64,000 bases of DNA from Panicum virgatum (GCF_016808335.1 NC_053149.1:443596-507595), one strand, 5' to 3'; counted from the first letter of the stretch, positions 1 to 11,566 are shown. The notes: generated by a model not told the origin, from the sequence alone. Made by a program: numbers and translations.

Positions 1-405
1 TAGAGGTCCGATCATAATTTTTCTCAATGGACGGTTCGTCTCGACATTAATAAATAATAGTTGTAACATTACAAATCAATGCTTAAAATATCAAAAAAAA
101 AATATGTATACAAATAATTCTGGCATTTGATTCAAGGATGAAAATTCCTACGGCAAACACCATATTTCGTGCAACATCCACTACGAAACATAAAGAAACA
201 ATAATTGCAATAGTGGTGCTCGTCTCTTTGCGACATGTATGGAGCGTCCGATGGATGAGCAGCCATCGAACGTTTGATCCGTTCAAAATGAAATTGCCAT
301 TCAGCATGTCACGTACGGGTCACATTGCGGGCGGCGCCAAGGATTTTCAATTGAATTCATTGGAGAAATAATAAATTAAAGGCGAGCGTTTCGTTTCCCA
401 TGCAT
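1..405. other. AT-rich stretch, nothing recognised
   Basis: No convincing gene. Short ORFs on both strands overlap each other and match no family I recognise. Probably intergenic or old transposon DNA. Confidence 0.4.
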
Positions 406-569
406 ACCTAACATGTACCTAACACGATATCAATTCCAAATCCATGGAGCGCGCTTGTGCTACCTCCACCAGCCTTTGCAGCTTTTTTTCCTTTTCTATT
501 TAAACATTCTGTGCATGCATATAACCGTAGGAGGGCGTAGCAACAGGTCCAAATATAATTAAGCTGGTC
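406..569. repeat. Direct repeat, copy A (about 165 bp)
   Basis: This segment recurs almost identically at 1101-1285. Copy A lacks about 22 bp that copy B has after the GTGCATGCAT motif, and a few single bases differ. The two copies flank a retrotransposon LTR fragment. This could be a duplication made when that fragment was inserted or repaired. Confidence 0.85.
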
Positions 570-589
570 TGCTCGCCTGATAGCGATCA

Positions 590-1100
590 TGTGCTTTAGA
601 CTAAGAGGGAGAGGGGGTGAATTAGTCACTCTAAAATTCTTAACATATGGCTCCAACTAGTTTACACAAAACTTAAACTAAAAGAAGCTATCTAGATGTG
701 CAACTACGGTTCACCTTAGTGTGAAACCCTCATCCCAAAAGAGTTTTGCAACCTATAGCCAATCCTAACAAGATATTACACTAAGAAAGTAAAGGCACAC
801 AAGTTGCAATATGAAATGCGGAAGCTAAAGGAGAGGGATGAGAGAAAGCGAACTCTCGACACGAGGATATATCCCGTGGTTCGGTTTGCCACAAAGTCAC
901 CCCTACGTCCACGTTGTTGAAGCACTCACGAAGAGTATCGCTTCCCGGCAATCAAGTCTCTTCCGTGAACACAATCACGATCACCTTGATCCCGATCTTC
1001 ACTAAGAGAGATTGCCCACGAAGGAGGGGTCTCCGTCCCCCACACAATATTGTCGACACCACTCCACACCAAGCCGGAGGGTCGTTGACTTGCCGGCGAG
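590..1100 (-). mobile_element. Copia-type LTR fragment (SIRE/Maximus-like)
   Basis: The stretch starts with GAGAGGGGGTGAATTAG and continues with text that recurs in grass genomes (an AAGCTATCTAGATGTGC motif, then an AACCTATAGCCAATCC motif). From memory this belongs to the LTR of SIRE/Maximus-like Ty1/copia elements. There is no coding region and the termini are not intact. The family and orientation are recalled, not computed. Confidence 0.5.
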
Positions 1101-1285
1101 CCTAACATGTACCTAACACGATATCAATTCCAAGTCCATGGAGCGCGCTTGTGCTACCTCCACCAGCCTTTGCAGCTTTTTTTCCTTTTCTATTTAAACA
1201 TTCTGTGCATGCATTGATAATGTGCAATTGTGATATAACCGTAGGAGGGCGTAGCAACAAATATAATTAAGCTGGTCTTCTCGCC
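1101..1285. repeat. Direct repeat, copy B (about 185 bp)
   Basis: Second copy of the segment at 406-569, including the 22 bp missing from copy A. It begins where the LTR fragment ends and runs on into unrelated AT-rich DNA. Confidence 0.85.
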
Positions 1286-1639
1286 CTTTAATTTCAAGCG
1301 AAGAATGCATGCATTCAATAAAAGATTCATTCTTATTGCAATCCATCATGGACATTTTAGAGGGAAAACAACATGCGGTCGGACCTCATACAAACTTTCT
1401 TTTGTCCATACATATCCCTCCCTGTGTCTTCGAATTTATTTGTTGCATCCAAATACAACATTGGAAATTTCTTGCACTTTGACACCGCCAAAAAACAGAG
1501 CGTTGGTCCATGGCCATTAGTATCGCGCTGACTTTCAGCCAATACTAACAGGCAAAATTTGTATTATAAATAGATTATTTTGACAATCTAATGATGTATT
1601 TTTTCATGCTTACACTGAAACTATCGAGAAGTCAAAAAC

Positions 1640-1940
1640 ATATTTATTTCCAAATATTTATCTTTCATTAACCTTGACCATGCAACAATGACATTGTCAT
1701 TCGGAGCCAACATGACATCCGCGACACGATGCGGTATAAGGATGTGATGAAGGAGTACGGTATTGGTCTCAATGAAAAAAAAATCCTCACCTTTGAGCGA
1801 GGTGCGGATGGCACCACTCGGACCAAGACCGCTCATCGCATCCTTGTACCGCATCGTGTCATGGATATCAATGTTGGCCCCGAATGGCAGTGTACCGCAG
1901 GGTCAAGGTTAACGATAGATACATGATTCGAAATAAATAT
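1640..1940. repeat. Long foldback (inverted repeat), about 300 bp
   Basis: The left arm (about 1640-1750) pairs with the reverse complement of the right arm (about 1833-1940). Both arms contain ATTAACCTTGACC, then CATTCGG(A/G)GCCAACAT and GACACGATGCGGTA, in the same order. Pairing continues inward through TTGGTCTC against its partner to a small central palindrome around 1784-1810 (ATCCtCACCT...AGGTGcGGAT). A transcript would form one long imperfect hairpin. It could be a foldback MITE, an inverted gene fragment or a young small-RNA hairpin locus. Confidence 0.8.
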
Positions 1941-2485
1941 TTTTTACTCTCGATGGTTTTAGAGAAAGTGAGCCAGAAACAAAGTTGTAAACCTTGATTG
2001 CATCCCATATGGCATGGGACAACGTACATGTTCGCCTCAAACTAAATAGTATCAAAATTATTAGGGTTTACAAATAGTGAATGTGAAATATGAAGTTGAG
2101 TGTGAATGCAAAGATATAATTTTAATATAGCCAGTGAGTATGGGTATATTTTCATTGTAATTCTAAGAATTTATTCAGGATTTATATTTATTTGATAACA
2201 GTAGTGAAATTAGTTTTATTTTTTAAAATAGTGCAAATTTCATATTATGTAATTAATAGTGTATAATTAATCATGGTGTGCGATAGATATTTTCACCTTT
2301 TAATTCTGAACCTCTTAGTTTATTATTCATTTGTGTGATGGATATTTCAGACCTTTTAATTATTCATATTTTTGTAATAGTAAAAAATATGCATCTTTGA
2401 TTATACTTCCTTAATTAAAACATATGAAGCTCTATCCCATTGACTTAAATTGCTCATTCAAAGTTTTCGTTATTAGAAAAATCTG
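1941..2485. other. AT-rich intergenic or transposon DNA
   Basis: No ORF or RNA gene recognised. It probably belongs to the 5' non-coding part of the CACTA element that follows, but no CACTA terminus is visible. Confidence 0.35.
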
Positions 2486-3657
2486 ATGGTACATGGACCG
2501 ACAATGGATGTATGGCGATCGGTGCACCTTGGCGTGGATTAATGGTTTTAAAGTCTTTTTCTTGATGCGGATGAGGCCCACAGGTTATCTAAAGATTTCA
2601 TGTGTTGTCCATGCCGCATTTGTGGAAATAACAAGGAATTCTCTAGAAGAGACACTCTACACATGCACCTTTATGAAAAGGGTTTCATGAATAACTGTAC
2701 TCTTTGGACCAAGCATGATGAACCTGGAGTTCTGATGGGAGATGATGATAATAACAACATTGCAGACTGGGCTCACTTATATGAAGCGAGTGCCTTTGAA
2801 GATGAACCAATGGACGAGGCTGAAGAAAATAACGCAGTAGAGCAACCAACTGCGAACTAGGTCAGATGTTGGTAGATGCACAGAAAGATAGTGAAACTCT
2901 GAAGGAGTCGAAGAAGTTCAAGAAGATGTTGGAGGATCACAAAAAATTGTTGTACCCATATTGTAAACAGGGGAACAAAAAATTCGGTATCACACTAGAA
3001 ATACTGCAGTGGAAGGTAGCAAATTGTGTTACTGATAAAGGATTTGAGGAGCTACTGAGGATCGTAAAGAACATGCTTCCAGATGATAACGAACCGCCCT
3101 CTACAACATACAAAGTAAAAAAAGGTTATTTGTCCTCTTGGATTGGAGGTACAACAGATTCATGCATGCGCTAATGATTGTATCCTCTATTGTAGTGACG
3201 AATATGAGAAATTGGATGCTTGTCCTGATTGTGGCGCAAAGCGGTATAAGATCATGCAAAATGATACTGCTGATGTCGACGGGCAGCTCACCAAGAAAAA
3301 AATTTCCGCTAACCTATAATACCATGTTTGAAGTGCTTGTTCAGAAACAAGGCACACTATGTTGATGCAGTGGCACAAAGAAAAGTGTTAGCAAGATCGG
3401 ATGCTTAGACACCCCGTAGATGGGTCCCAATGGAGAAACATGGATAGAGATTTGATAAGGATCCAAGGAATAGAAGATTTGGTTTAAGTACAGATGGAAT
3501 GAATCCATTTGGCGAGTGGGGCAGCATTACAGTACATGGCCTGTGACTTTATGTATGTTCAACCTTTCTTCTTGGCTATGCTTGAAGTGGAAGTACATGA
3601 TGATGACGGTGCTTATCCAAGGCTCAAAACAACCTGGCAACAACATTGATGTGTACC
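2486..3657 (+). pseudogene. CACTA (En/Spm) transposase TNP2-like, 5' part, broken
   Basis: Conceptual translation gives the N-terminal transposase-associated region of plant CACTA TNP2 proteins: MDRQWMYGDR at 2493, a CCPCRICGNN cysteine cluster near 2603, then an acidic linker. A CPDCGAKRYKI-type cysteine motif lies near 3220, and the catalytic-domain start WPVTLCMFNLPSWLC near 3540. The reading frame changes near 2560, 2860 and 3140 and carries stops, so this is a relic. It stops inside a conserved block at 3657, where the gypsy element begins. The same block resumes in frame at 16242. TNP2 normally cuts and pastes CACTA elements; this copy cannot work. Confidence 0.85.
3653..3657. other. 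Target-site duplication GTACC, left
   Basis: GTACC lies directly before the 5' LTR and again directly after the 3' LTR (16237-16241). Removing the element and one copy restores the TNP2 reading frame across the junction, which fixes both element ends. Confidence 0.93.
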
Positions 3658-3859
3658 TATTATCGCCATAAATTAACAGGATTAATTTATGGGCCGAAAG
3701 CAAGATGGGCTTAAAGCAGAAGATTAATAAGACTTGTAAATCGGCTCCTGCGTGAGCATCTGGGCCGCATGGGCCATGTATCCTTAGATTTAGTTTAAGA
3801 TTAGAGATAGAGTCCAATCGGGACAAGATTAGCTTAGATTGTTTCCCAAGTCTCCGGAC

Positions 3860-3867
3860 TATAAATA
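3860..3867 (+). promoter_or_regulatory. LTR TATA box
   Basis: TATAAATA sits 202 bp into the LTR and at the identical offset in the 3' LTR (15226-15233). This is the expected place for the U3 promoter of the retroelement. Activity is not shown. Confidence 0.7.
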
Positions 3868-3974
3868 TGTACCCTTTGTTATTCATGAAAGGGAGCGTCA
3901 TCACGTCTCACAAACAACAACTCTCGGCGCATCGCCACCCCTAATCTTAGGGTTTCATCCAAGTAAGCGCCATG

Positions 3975-4005
3975 CTGCCCTGATCGCTTCTTGCGATCAG
4001 GGCAG
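3975..4005 (+). other. Perfect 13-bp hairpin in the LTR transcript leader
   Basis: CTGCCCTGATCGC, a TTCTT loop, then the exact reverse complement. It lies about 110 bp after the TATA box, so near the start of the element RNA. It is preserved base for base in the 3' LTR at 15341-15371. Confidence 0.8.
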
Positions 4006-4870
4006 TATTGTTCTTGCTTTTACCTTGGTATTACTCGTACTGAAGCGTTTTTTATGGCGAGTAGTACTAGTTATCCTGATGTTCGTAGCATGGCTTTTAG
4101 TAGACCCATTGTGCTTTGTTGCTTATCATCTATGAATATCATGTTGTCTCTGTGCAGTCACGTTTCAATCTTATGCTAGTTCTTGTCGTATAGAATTAGT
4201 TGCACAGAGGCAACACCCTACTTCTTTTATGTCTAGTAGATCTAATTTGTTATGGTTTGCTCTTATCTTAGGAGTCTGCGTAATATCTGCTAAGTTAGGC
4301 CTTGCAAACGGATTGGATGATCCGGTGGTGTAGTAGATGCTTTATCTTAGCCTTAATAGGGATTGTTCCGGGAATCGGCTCTTGCTAGTTCTTAGGCCTC
4401 TGTTTTAGGTTATGGTTCAGTTATCTGTTACATTCATTAGGCCTAGTCACGTGTAGGATGTTCCGATCTAGCAGTGAAGCTGTTACCATCATGGATTAGA
4501 TTAATTAGATTTAATTAAAGCAGTTTCACAGTTATTTGCTTTATTTATCACATCCGGATGCAAACAGATCCCATCTGACACCGGGACTCGATCGGCTCTT
4601 TAAAGCCGATGCAAGAGTCGTCCCGGGGAGCCGACCACGGCTCGGACTTACGTTTACCCGTGTCTTTGTACGCAGGAAACTGTTCGGAGCACGTTCGCAC
4701 CCTCCTGATTGGGTATAGGTCAGGTGGCATGCCCGACTTTCACACATTCTCCGGGCGCGTGACGGAATTGCGGACCGTCGATGAGGGAGCAGTGCCTGCC
4801 AGCGCCCCAGCAATCTCCCGGCTCTTCGTGTTGCCCGTCGCTGCTCGCTGGTGGGTTTCGACCGACAACA

Positions 4871-4922
4871 CATTCTGGCACGCCTGGTGGGACACTTCTC
4901 GGCAACAACATCCACTGCAACA
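4871..4922 (+). other. Probable primer-binding region of the Tat element
   Basis: The bases after the 5' LTR (CATTCTGGCACGCCTGG) occupy the position of a primer-binding site. They are not the common initiator-Met type and I cannot assign the tRNA. The gag ATG follows at 4923. Confidence 0.5.
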
Positions 4923-6600
4923 ATGACTGGAGCTCAAGATCAAGAACCCGCTCCCAAGCTGGTCACGTATGAAGAGCTCTCTCCTGAACACAAAAAGAAA
5001 TATGATGAGATTAAAGCTCTGCTGGAAGCCGATCTCATCGGCTCTTTTGAGAGGACCCGCAGCCATGGCATCAGGTGGAAGGGGTTCTCACCAGAAGGCG
5101 CTCTCGACAATGTAGATCTGTATGTGCCGTCAGAAGAACGCACCAGAGCCCTGCGTCAGAAGATGAACTACATGGTGGCCCATGCGCTTCATCGGCACTC
5201 TCAGAGCCTGATGAACGAGCTTGAGCGCATGACGCATCGCGTCATCCAGGAGATAATCAAGAACCAGTACTCTCCATCGGGGCCAACCCTGGGGAGTCAC
5301 ACAGAGGAAGCTGCACTGCATTCTAGACCGGTATTGCCGTTCTCGTTTGCGTCCCCAAGACCACAAAATTCGCCGATCTACGTCGTCCACAAGATCGGCG
5401 GCGATCCTGGAGAAGGTCAATTCCTCACCGAGCCACCCAAGGAGATCCCGCACGGCTACACATGCGCCTACATCCCTGACAGCGTCAATCCAACACGCTC
5501 GGTGCAGATGGTAAACCCAGGAGCTTCTGGAGCAGGCGCAGAGAAACAAGCATGGCTGGCAAAGTACGCTACTGGGCCGAGTGCTGAGCCATCGGCCCCA
5601 GGAGTTCTTAGTGTGGAGCAGGTCAGTGCAATACTGAGAGACCAGTTCGGCATCCTGCCCAAGAGGAAAGCGATCGGCTATTCCAGCCGTATCCAAGTGA
5701 CTATGACTTGATCCTACTGCCACCCAAGTATCGGCTTCCTGAGTTCACCAAGTTCAACGGGTCAGAGAGAGCCAGCTCCATCGAGCATGTGAGCCGATAC
5801 TTAACGCAGCTTGGGATGATCTCAGTGTCGGATCCATTGAGGGTCCGGTTCTTCGGCCAATCCCTTACAGGCCCAGCTTTTGGATGGTATGCATCACTGG
5901 CTCCGGATTCGATCCGAACTTGGAGGCAGCTCGAAGATCAATTACATACCCAGTACCACTCGGAGGCTGCTGAAGCTGGAATTGCCGACCTCGCCCAGGT
6001 CAGGCAGAAGCGAGGAGAGACTGTGTCAGAGTACATACAGCGCTTCAGGGAGGTCAAGAACCGATGCTACTCATCGCGCATCACAGAGAAGGAGGCAGTC
6101 GATCTGGCCGTCCTGGGACTGGCTAAGCCGATCAAGGATGCGGCTTTTCAGTTGGAGTTCACATCTCTGGCGCACCTGGTGCAAAAGCTCATAGCATACG
6201 AACATTACCATCCTGAGCTGTACCAGGACAAGTTCAAGCGCCATGTAAACATGGCCCAGGCGGATGAATCTGACGACTCGGACGAGGAGCAAGAAGTGGT
6301 CGTGGCAGAGTGGACTCGGGGGGCAAACCCTGTCCCGTGCAAGTGGGTCAAACAGCAGGGGCTTGTGAAGGGCTTCGACTTCGATGTAACCAAAGCAGAG
6401 CAGATATTTGATCTACTCCTCAAAAAAAACAGCTGAAGCTCCCAGAGAATCACAAGTTACCGACGGCACAAGAGCTGCAGGGAAGACTGTACTGCAAATG
6501 GCACCACTCGTTCACTCATCCCACGGGTGAATGCAAGGAGCTACGTCGTCAGATACAATCGGCTATCGAGCAAGGCCGATTAATCCTGTCTCAACACACG
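4923..6600 (+). pseudogene. gag: gag region of the Tat element, frameshifted
   Basis: The likely start is ATG 4923 ([12 protein letters not shown]), just after the primer-binding region. The first frame runs to 5711. The sense frame shifts near 5685-5705 and continues 5708-6436 with the retrotransposon gag core (RFFGQSLTGPAFGWYASL, then TWRQLEDQLHTQYH and GETVSEYIQRFREVKNRC). It shifts again in an A-run at 6422-6429. The third frame carries a knuckle-like CKWHHSFTHPTGEC near 6490. Gag would form the particle that packages element RNA. The first frameshift alone would truncate it before the core domain, so it is not functional as it stands. Confidence 0.85.
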
Positions 6601-8043
6601 ATGAAGGTTGACACAAAGCCCTTCCCACAAGCTAACATGGTGGAGCTATCAGATTTCGGATCCAAGGGCCAGGATTTGGCGTTCCAGATCAACATGGTGG
6701 GACCCATGCGCCGCCATGACAAGCTGAGGAGAGAGGCTGTCTCTGGTAAATGGCCGCAGGATGAACGCGTGTTAGAACAGCAACATGTGACCGAAGAGCA
6801 GGTGCGTCACATCCGCAATCAGCTTCCAGCTTCTAATCGGCTTCTGGAAAAATACCAATACCAGTACAAGTTGCGCCGCCGATACGAATCGGAAGAGGAT
6901 GAGTACGAGCACCGCACAGGGAGGACACTGGGAAGACGCCAAGCTATACGCGACCACTGGCACTGTCCATTCTTCAGGTATTGCTGGAATTTCAGCATGA
7001 GCCGATTGCCTACTATAGATGATTGCTTGGAGTGCAGGCCTCGAGGACGCCAGCAGGATGAAACATCGGTGTTCCAGCGCTTAGGGCCCAGAACACGTCA
7101 TGATGACCGTGTGAGGTGGCCATCCAGGGGTGGTTCCGAGCCAGAAGAAGAAGACAGGTACCATCGTCCACGTTGGTGTCCCGACGGACTCAATCGCTCG
7201 CAGAAGCGCAGGGTGCAGCGCTTGCCCAATCTGGAAGAGGCAGAAGCAAAGTACCTCGACGTGCTAAGGAAAATGCGTCCGGATCTCGCGGAGCAAGTCA
7301 GGCGACCGCGAAGGGAGGAAAGGCGCCCTCCAAGAAAAGAGTGGCACCCCAAGCAGACAAAAGCCGATGAGAAGCCATCGGCTGATGTGAACATGGTGTT
7401 CGTGCTCCCATCGGAATTTCGGGCACCCCAACCAGGAGAATCGGCCATCGCACAGCTGGATCTGGGCCCACAGCCGATCATCTTCGAGAAGCCCAAGGAG
7501 AAAAGCTACAAGCATCTAAAGGGACTATATCTCAAGGGCTTCATCAATGGCAAACCTATGAACAGGATGTTGGTCGACACTGGTGCTGCAGTCAACCTGA
7601 TGCCATATTCTGTGCTGCGCCGATTGGGTCGTTCTTCTGCCGATCTGATCAAGACCAATGTGATGCTCAATGACTTCAATGGACAACCATCAGAGGCGAT
7701 GGGGGTTCTTAATGTGGAACTGACAGTGGGCCGCAAGACTGTACCAACATCGTTCTTCATCGTTAACAGCAAGAGTACATACACAGTGCTGCTTGGGAGG
7801 GACTGGATTCATGCCAACTGTTGTATCCCTTCCACAATGCATCAGTACCTCGTCCAATGGGATGGCAATGAAGTAGAAGTGGTCCCTGCAGACGACTCCA
7901 GCGAGGTTTCGCTCGTGGATATGCATGCTTGGGATGCATAAGGACAAGAGCCGATCTCAGGGATCGCCCTGGAAGACTGTGATCGGATCGAGGTGACAAA
8001 AAACGGACTGAGGCTGGTCTTATCCACCGGCCTCACAGAGTAG
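6601..8043 (+). pseudogene. gag-protease linker and aspartic protease of the Tat element
   Basis: An open frame runs 6601-7941. It begins with a charged linker (acidic and arginine-rich) and a Cys/His cluster near 6960-7040 (HCPFFRYC ... DDCLEC). The retropepsin-like domain follows with LVDTGAAVNLMP near 7573, whose DTG is the catalytic triplet, and LLGRDWIHAN near 7790. The frame meets TAA at 7939-7941 but continues recognisably in the same frame to TAG at 8041-8043, so the first stop may be a mutation. The protease would process the polyprotein. Its active-site residues are kept, but the upstream gag frame is broken. Confidence 0.82.
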
Positions 8044-8138
8044 ACGCATCCTGGCATGCCACGAGATGTAATAGAAATAGAGAGGCCAGTCCCAGCGATC
8101 GGCCCCAAAAAATAGAAAAATCCTATTTTGGTTCGGAA

Positions 8139-9530
8139 TTGTTACATCATGTACACACGATGGCCTGCTCTGGCAGTTGGCCGCTCATCGACTATTTGGT
8201 TTCAAATGATAATGGAAGTGTAGAAGCGGCCAGCCCACGCGGTTGGCCAAATATTTTTTCTTGTCATCTCCCTGTGTTTGCCGCTGATCTTGAGGATGAC
8301 GAAGACTCGCTTGCGTTCGCAGCTGGTTTTTCAGAAGACGGCAAACTCGGATACGGGTTCACGTCGGCTGATGATTTGGAAGAGGTTGACATCGGTCCTG
8401 GGGATAAGCCACGGCCGACATTTATTAGCAAAAAGTTGGATCCGGCTTTGCGAGAGGAGATGATTGCATTACTAAAAGAGTACCGGGATTGCTTTGCATG
8501 GGACTACACCGAGATGCCCGGTTTGGATAGAAGCATCGTCGGGCATCGTCTCCCGCTCAAGAAAGGGTTTCGGACATTTCAGCAACGAGCACGTCAGATG
8601 AAGGCCGAAGTCCTAGAAGAAGTTAAGAAAGAGGTGGAGAAGATGCTGGATGCTGGGTTCATCAGGCCGTGCCGGTATGCAGAATGGATCTCTAGCGTGG
8701 TACCGGTACAAATGAAGGATGGCCGATGGCGTGTTTGCGTCGATTTTAGAGATCTCAACAGAGCAACACCAAAGGACGAATACCCGATGCCTGTTGCAGA
8801 AACATTGATCAATGCAGCTACCGGCCACAAAATGATGAGTTTTATGGATGGCAATGCTGGTTACAACCAGATCTTCATGGCCCCAGAAGACGTGAACAAG
8901 ACTGCGTTCAGAGTACCAGGCGCAGTCGGCTTGTTCGAATATTTGGTTATGACCTTCGGACTGAAAAATGCTGGTGCAACGTACCAACGTGCCATGAACT
9001 ATATTTTTCATGATCTCATCGGCAAGCTGGTGGAGATTTATATTGACGATGTCGTGGTTAAGTCCAAATTAGCTGGGGGGGCATCTAGAAGATCTGCGCC
9101 AGGTTTTGGAGCGGACTAGAAGGTTTGGGCTCAAAATGAACCCAAAAAAGTGCGATTTCGGTGTGTCGGCCGGTCAATTTCTGGGATTCCTGGTGCATGA
9201 ATGGGGAATCGAGATCGGCCTAAAGAGTCAAGAAGCTGTGAAAATGATGAAGCCACCTACTACAAAGAAAGAGTTACAGAAGCTCATCGGTAAAATTAAC
9301 TTTGTCAGACGATTTATTTCTAATCTGTCTGGACGCATTGAGCCGTTCATGGGTTTAGTAAAGATCAAATCCAATGATGAGTTTCACTGGGGGGCAGAAC
9401 AGCAGCAAGCTTTCGATGAAATCAAAGAATATTTGTCAAAGCCTCCAGTATTGGTTCCTCCTCAGCAAGATAGGCCGTTCTACGTGTACCATCCGTGGGT
9501 GACACTTCCATTGCTTCGGTGTTAGTCTAG
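8139..9530 (+). pseudogene. Reverse transcriptase of the Tat element
   Basis: The frame 8139-9119 holds the RT fingers and palm: WRVCVDFRDLNRATPKDEYP near 8730, MTFGLKNAGATYQRAMN near 8950 and the catalytic YIDDVVV near 9040. A G-run at about 9075-9081 shifts the frame. The thumb and connection continue in 9106-9525 (LKMNPKKCDFGVSAGQFLGF, then KLIGKINFVRRFISNL). A further shift near 9500 separates this from RNase H. The ATG at 8139 is only the first in the frame, and no true pol start is clear. The catalytic aspartates are present but the polyprotein is interrupted. Confidence 0.85.
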
Positions 9531-10279
9531 AAGCATGACGGACAAGATAGGGTGGTTTTCTACCTCAGCAGATGCATGTTAGACGCCGAGACCAGGTATC
9601 CTGAAATCGAGAAGCTTTGTCTTTGCTTATACTTTACATGTACAAAGCTTCGCCATATTTTGCTCTCGGTGGAAACAATTGTCATATGCAAATCGGATGT
9701 CATAAAGCACATGCTGTCGGCTCCTGTCCTGAAAGGCCGACTTGGAAAATGGATGTTTGCATTGTCAGAGTTCGATATCCGATACCAGCCTGCAAAATCA
9801 GTCAAAGGACAAGCACTGGCGGATCTTGTTGCAGACAGGATCGGCATTGATATTGCTGCATTATTTATTCGTGCTTGGGCTATGTTCTTTGACGGATCGG
9901 CTTGTGATGATGGGTGCGGTGTGGGAATTCTGTTGGTGTCACCTCGTGGGGCGACTTACTCCTTTTCCATCAGAATGACTGCCCCATGCACCAATAATTT
10001 GGTGGAGTATGAAGCCGTTCGCAAAGGGATGGAATTACTACTTGAAGCTGGAGCAGAAGCGGTGGAAATTTTTGGAGATTCAAAGTTGGTGATTTCTCAG
10101 CTCACGGAGGAATATAGATGTGAGAGCGAGGCTCTATTTCCGATATGAATGCAGTGCCGTGAGTTGATGTCACAATTCAGGTACATCAATTTCCACTGGA
10201 TACGCAGGACTCTGAACAATGAAGCCAATGATTTGGCACAGATGGCTTCCGGTACAGGGAAGCAGCCGATGGAGTTGAC
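9531..10279 (+). pseudogene. Two RNase H domains of the Tat element
   Basis: The first, ordinary retroviral-type RNase H ends in VVFYLSRCMLDAETRYPEIE near 9550, followed by FALSEFDIRYQPAKSVKGQA near 9760. A second, archaeal-type RNase H then begins at about 9880 with FFDGSACDDGCGVG, NNLVEYEA near 9997 and GDSKLVISQL near 10076, keeping the D-E-D carboxylates. A second RNase H is diagnostic of Tat-type gypsy elements. The frame ends at 10148 and its continuation is weak up to 10279. Confidence 0.8.
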
Positions 10280-11566
10280 GTGGAGATTCAGTTTCTAGAA
10301 CCCGGAGACTGGAGAGCCGATATCTTCAATTACTTGAAGGATTCGGCTCGGGGGGCACCTAGAAGGATAAGACTCAAGGCCATGAAGTATTTTCTGATAG
10401 GGGATGACATGTTCTACAGGACTTTGGAAGGACTACTACTTAAATATCTGGGACCTTCGGAGTCAAATCGGCTCTTGCATGAGGTTCATGAAGGAGGCTG
10501 CGGTACTCACCAATCGGCTCATAAGATGAAGTGGCTGATTAGGCGATCGGGTTATTACTGGCCCACTATGCTTGAAGATTGTTTCAAATATTATAAAGGA
10601 TGTCAGGCATGTCGGAGGTTTGGCAAAATTCAGATAGTGCCAGCATCAGTGATGAATCCTATCATCAAACCATGGCCATTCAGAGGTTGGGGCATGGACA
10701 TGATTGGACAGATCAACCCGTCGTCTAGCAAGGGTCACCAATGGGTCTTAGCTGTCACAGATTATTTCACAAAGTGGGTAGAGGCAGTGCCCATGAGGTC
10801 AGTAGCATCGAGAGATGTGATCAGCTTTGTCAAAGAACACATCATCCACAGATTTGGGATCCCTCAGACCATTACGACCGATGGAGGATCGGTCTTTATA
10901 TCAGAGGAATTCAGAAAGTTTGCTGATGACATGGGGATTAAGTTGATCAGATCATCTCCATATTATGCCCAAGCTAATGGATAGGCTGAAGCATCCAACC
11001 AGAGCCTCATCAAGCTCATAAAGAGAAAGATCGATGAATATCCTAGGCGCTGGCATGAGGTGTTATCAGAAGCTTTGTGGGCATATCGTATTTCATGTCA
11101 TGGGTCCACCAAGACGTCGCCGTACCATCTAGTCTACGGCTAGGATGCCGTGCTACCATGGGAGTTCACGGCCGGATCAAGGCGTGTTGAGTTTCAGAAT
11201 GATCTATCTGCTGAACAGTATGCAGCCTTGATGAACGATAATGTGGAGGACCTGACAGAGCTAAGGCTTTGGTCGCGGGAGAAGATCAAGGAAAATAAGG
11301 CTAAAGTTACTCGTGCATACAACAAGAAGGTCAAGCCTAAGGATTTCCAGGTGGGAGACTTGGTTTGGGAGGCAGTATTGCCGTTGGGAACTAAAGATAA
11401 AAAGTTTGGTAAATGGTCTCCAACTTGGCATGGGCCGTACAAGGTTGATCAGGTTTTGCCTGGGAATGCGTACATGCTCGAGGAATTGGACGGCGTTAAG
11501 TTTCCTGTTGCTGTCAACGGCCAACATCTCAAGAAGTACTTCCCGAGCATGTGGAAAGGCGACTAA
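10280..11566 (+). pseudogene. Integrase of the Tat element, with in-frame TAG stops
   Basis: The HHCC zinc-binding region (HEVHEGGCGTHQSAH ... CQACRRFG) lies near 10480-10620. The catalytic core has DMIGQIN near 10699 and TTDGGSVF near 10876. The frame is then stopped by TAG at 10982-10984 and again at 11141-11143. The C-terminal domain continues in frame to 11566, with FQVGDLVWEAVLP near 11347 and the end at MWKGD. In related elements both stop positions are normally glutamine (CAG), so both look like single C-to-T changes. Integrase would join element DNA to the host; this copy cannot make the full protein. Confidence 0.85.

Larger units (their letters stand above)
3658..4870 (+). repeat. 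5' LTR of the Tat element
   Basis: 1213 bp, matching 15024-16236. It begins TATTATCGCC where the 3' LTR has TGTTATCGCC, so the canonical first TG is mutated to TA. It ends ACCGACAACA. A TATAAATA box is at 3860-3867 and a perfect 13-bp hairpin at 3975-4005. Confidence 0.93.
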
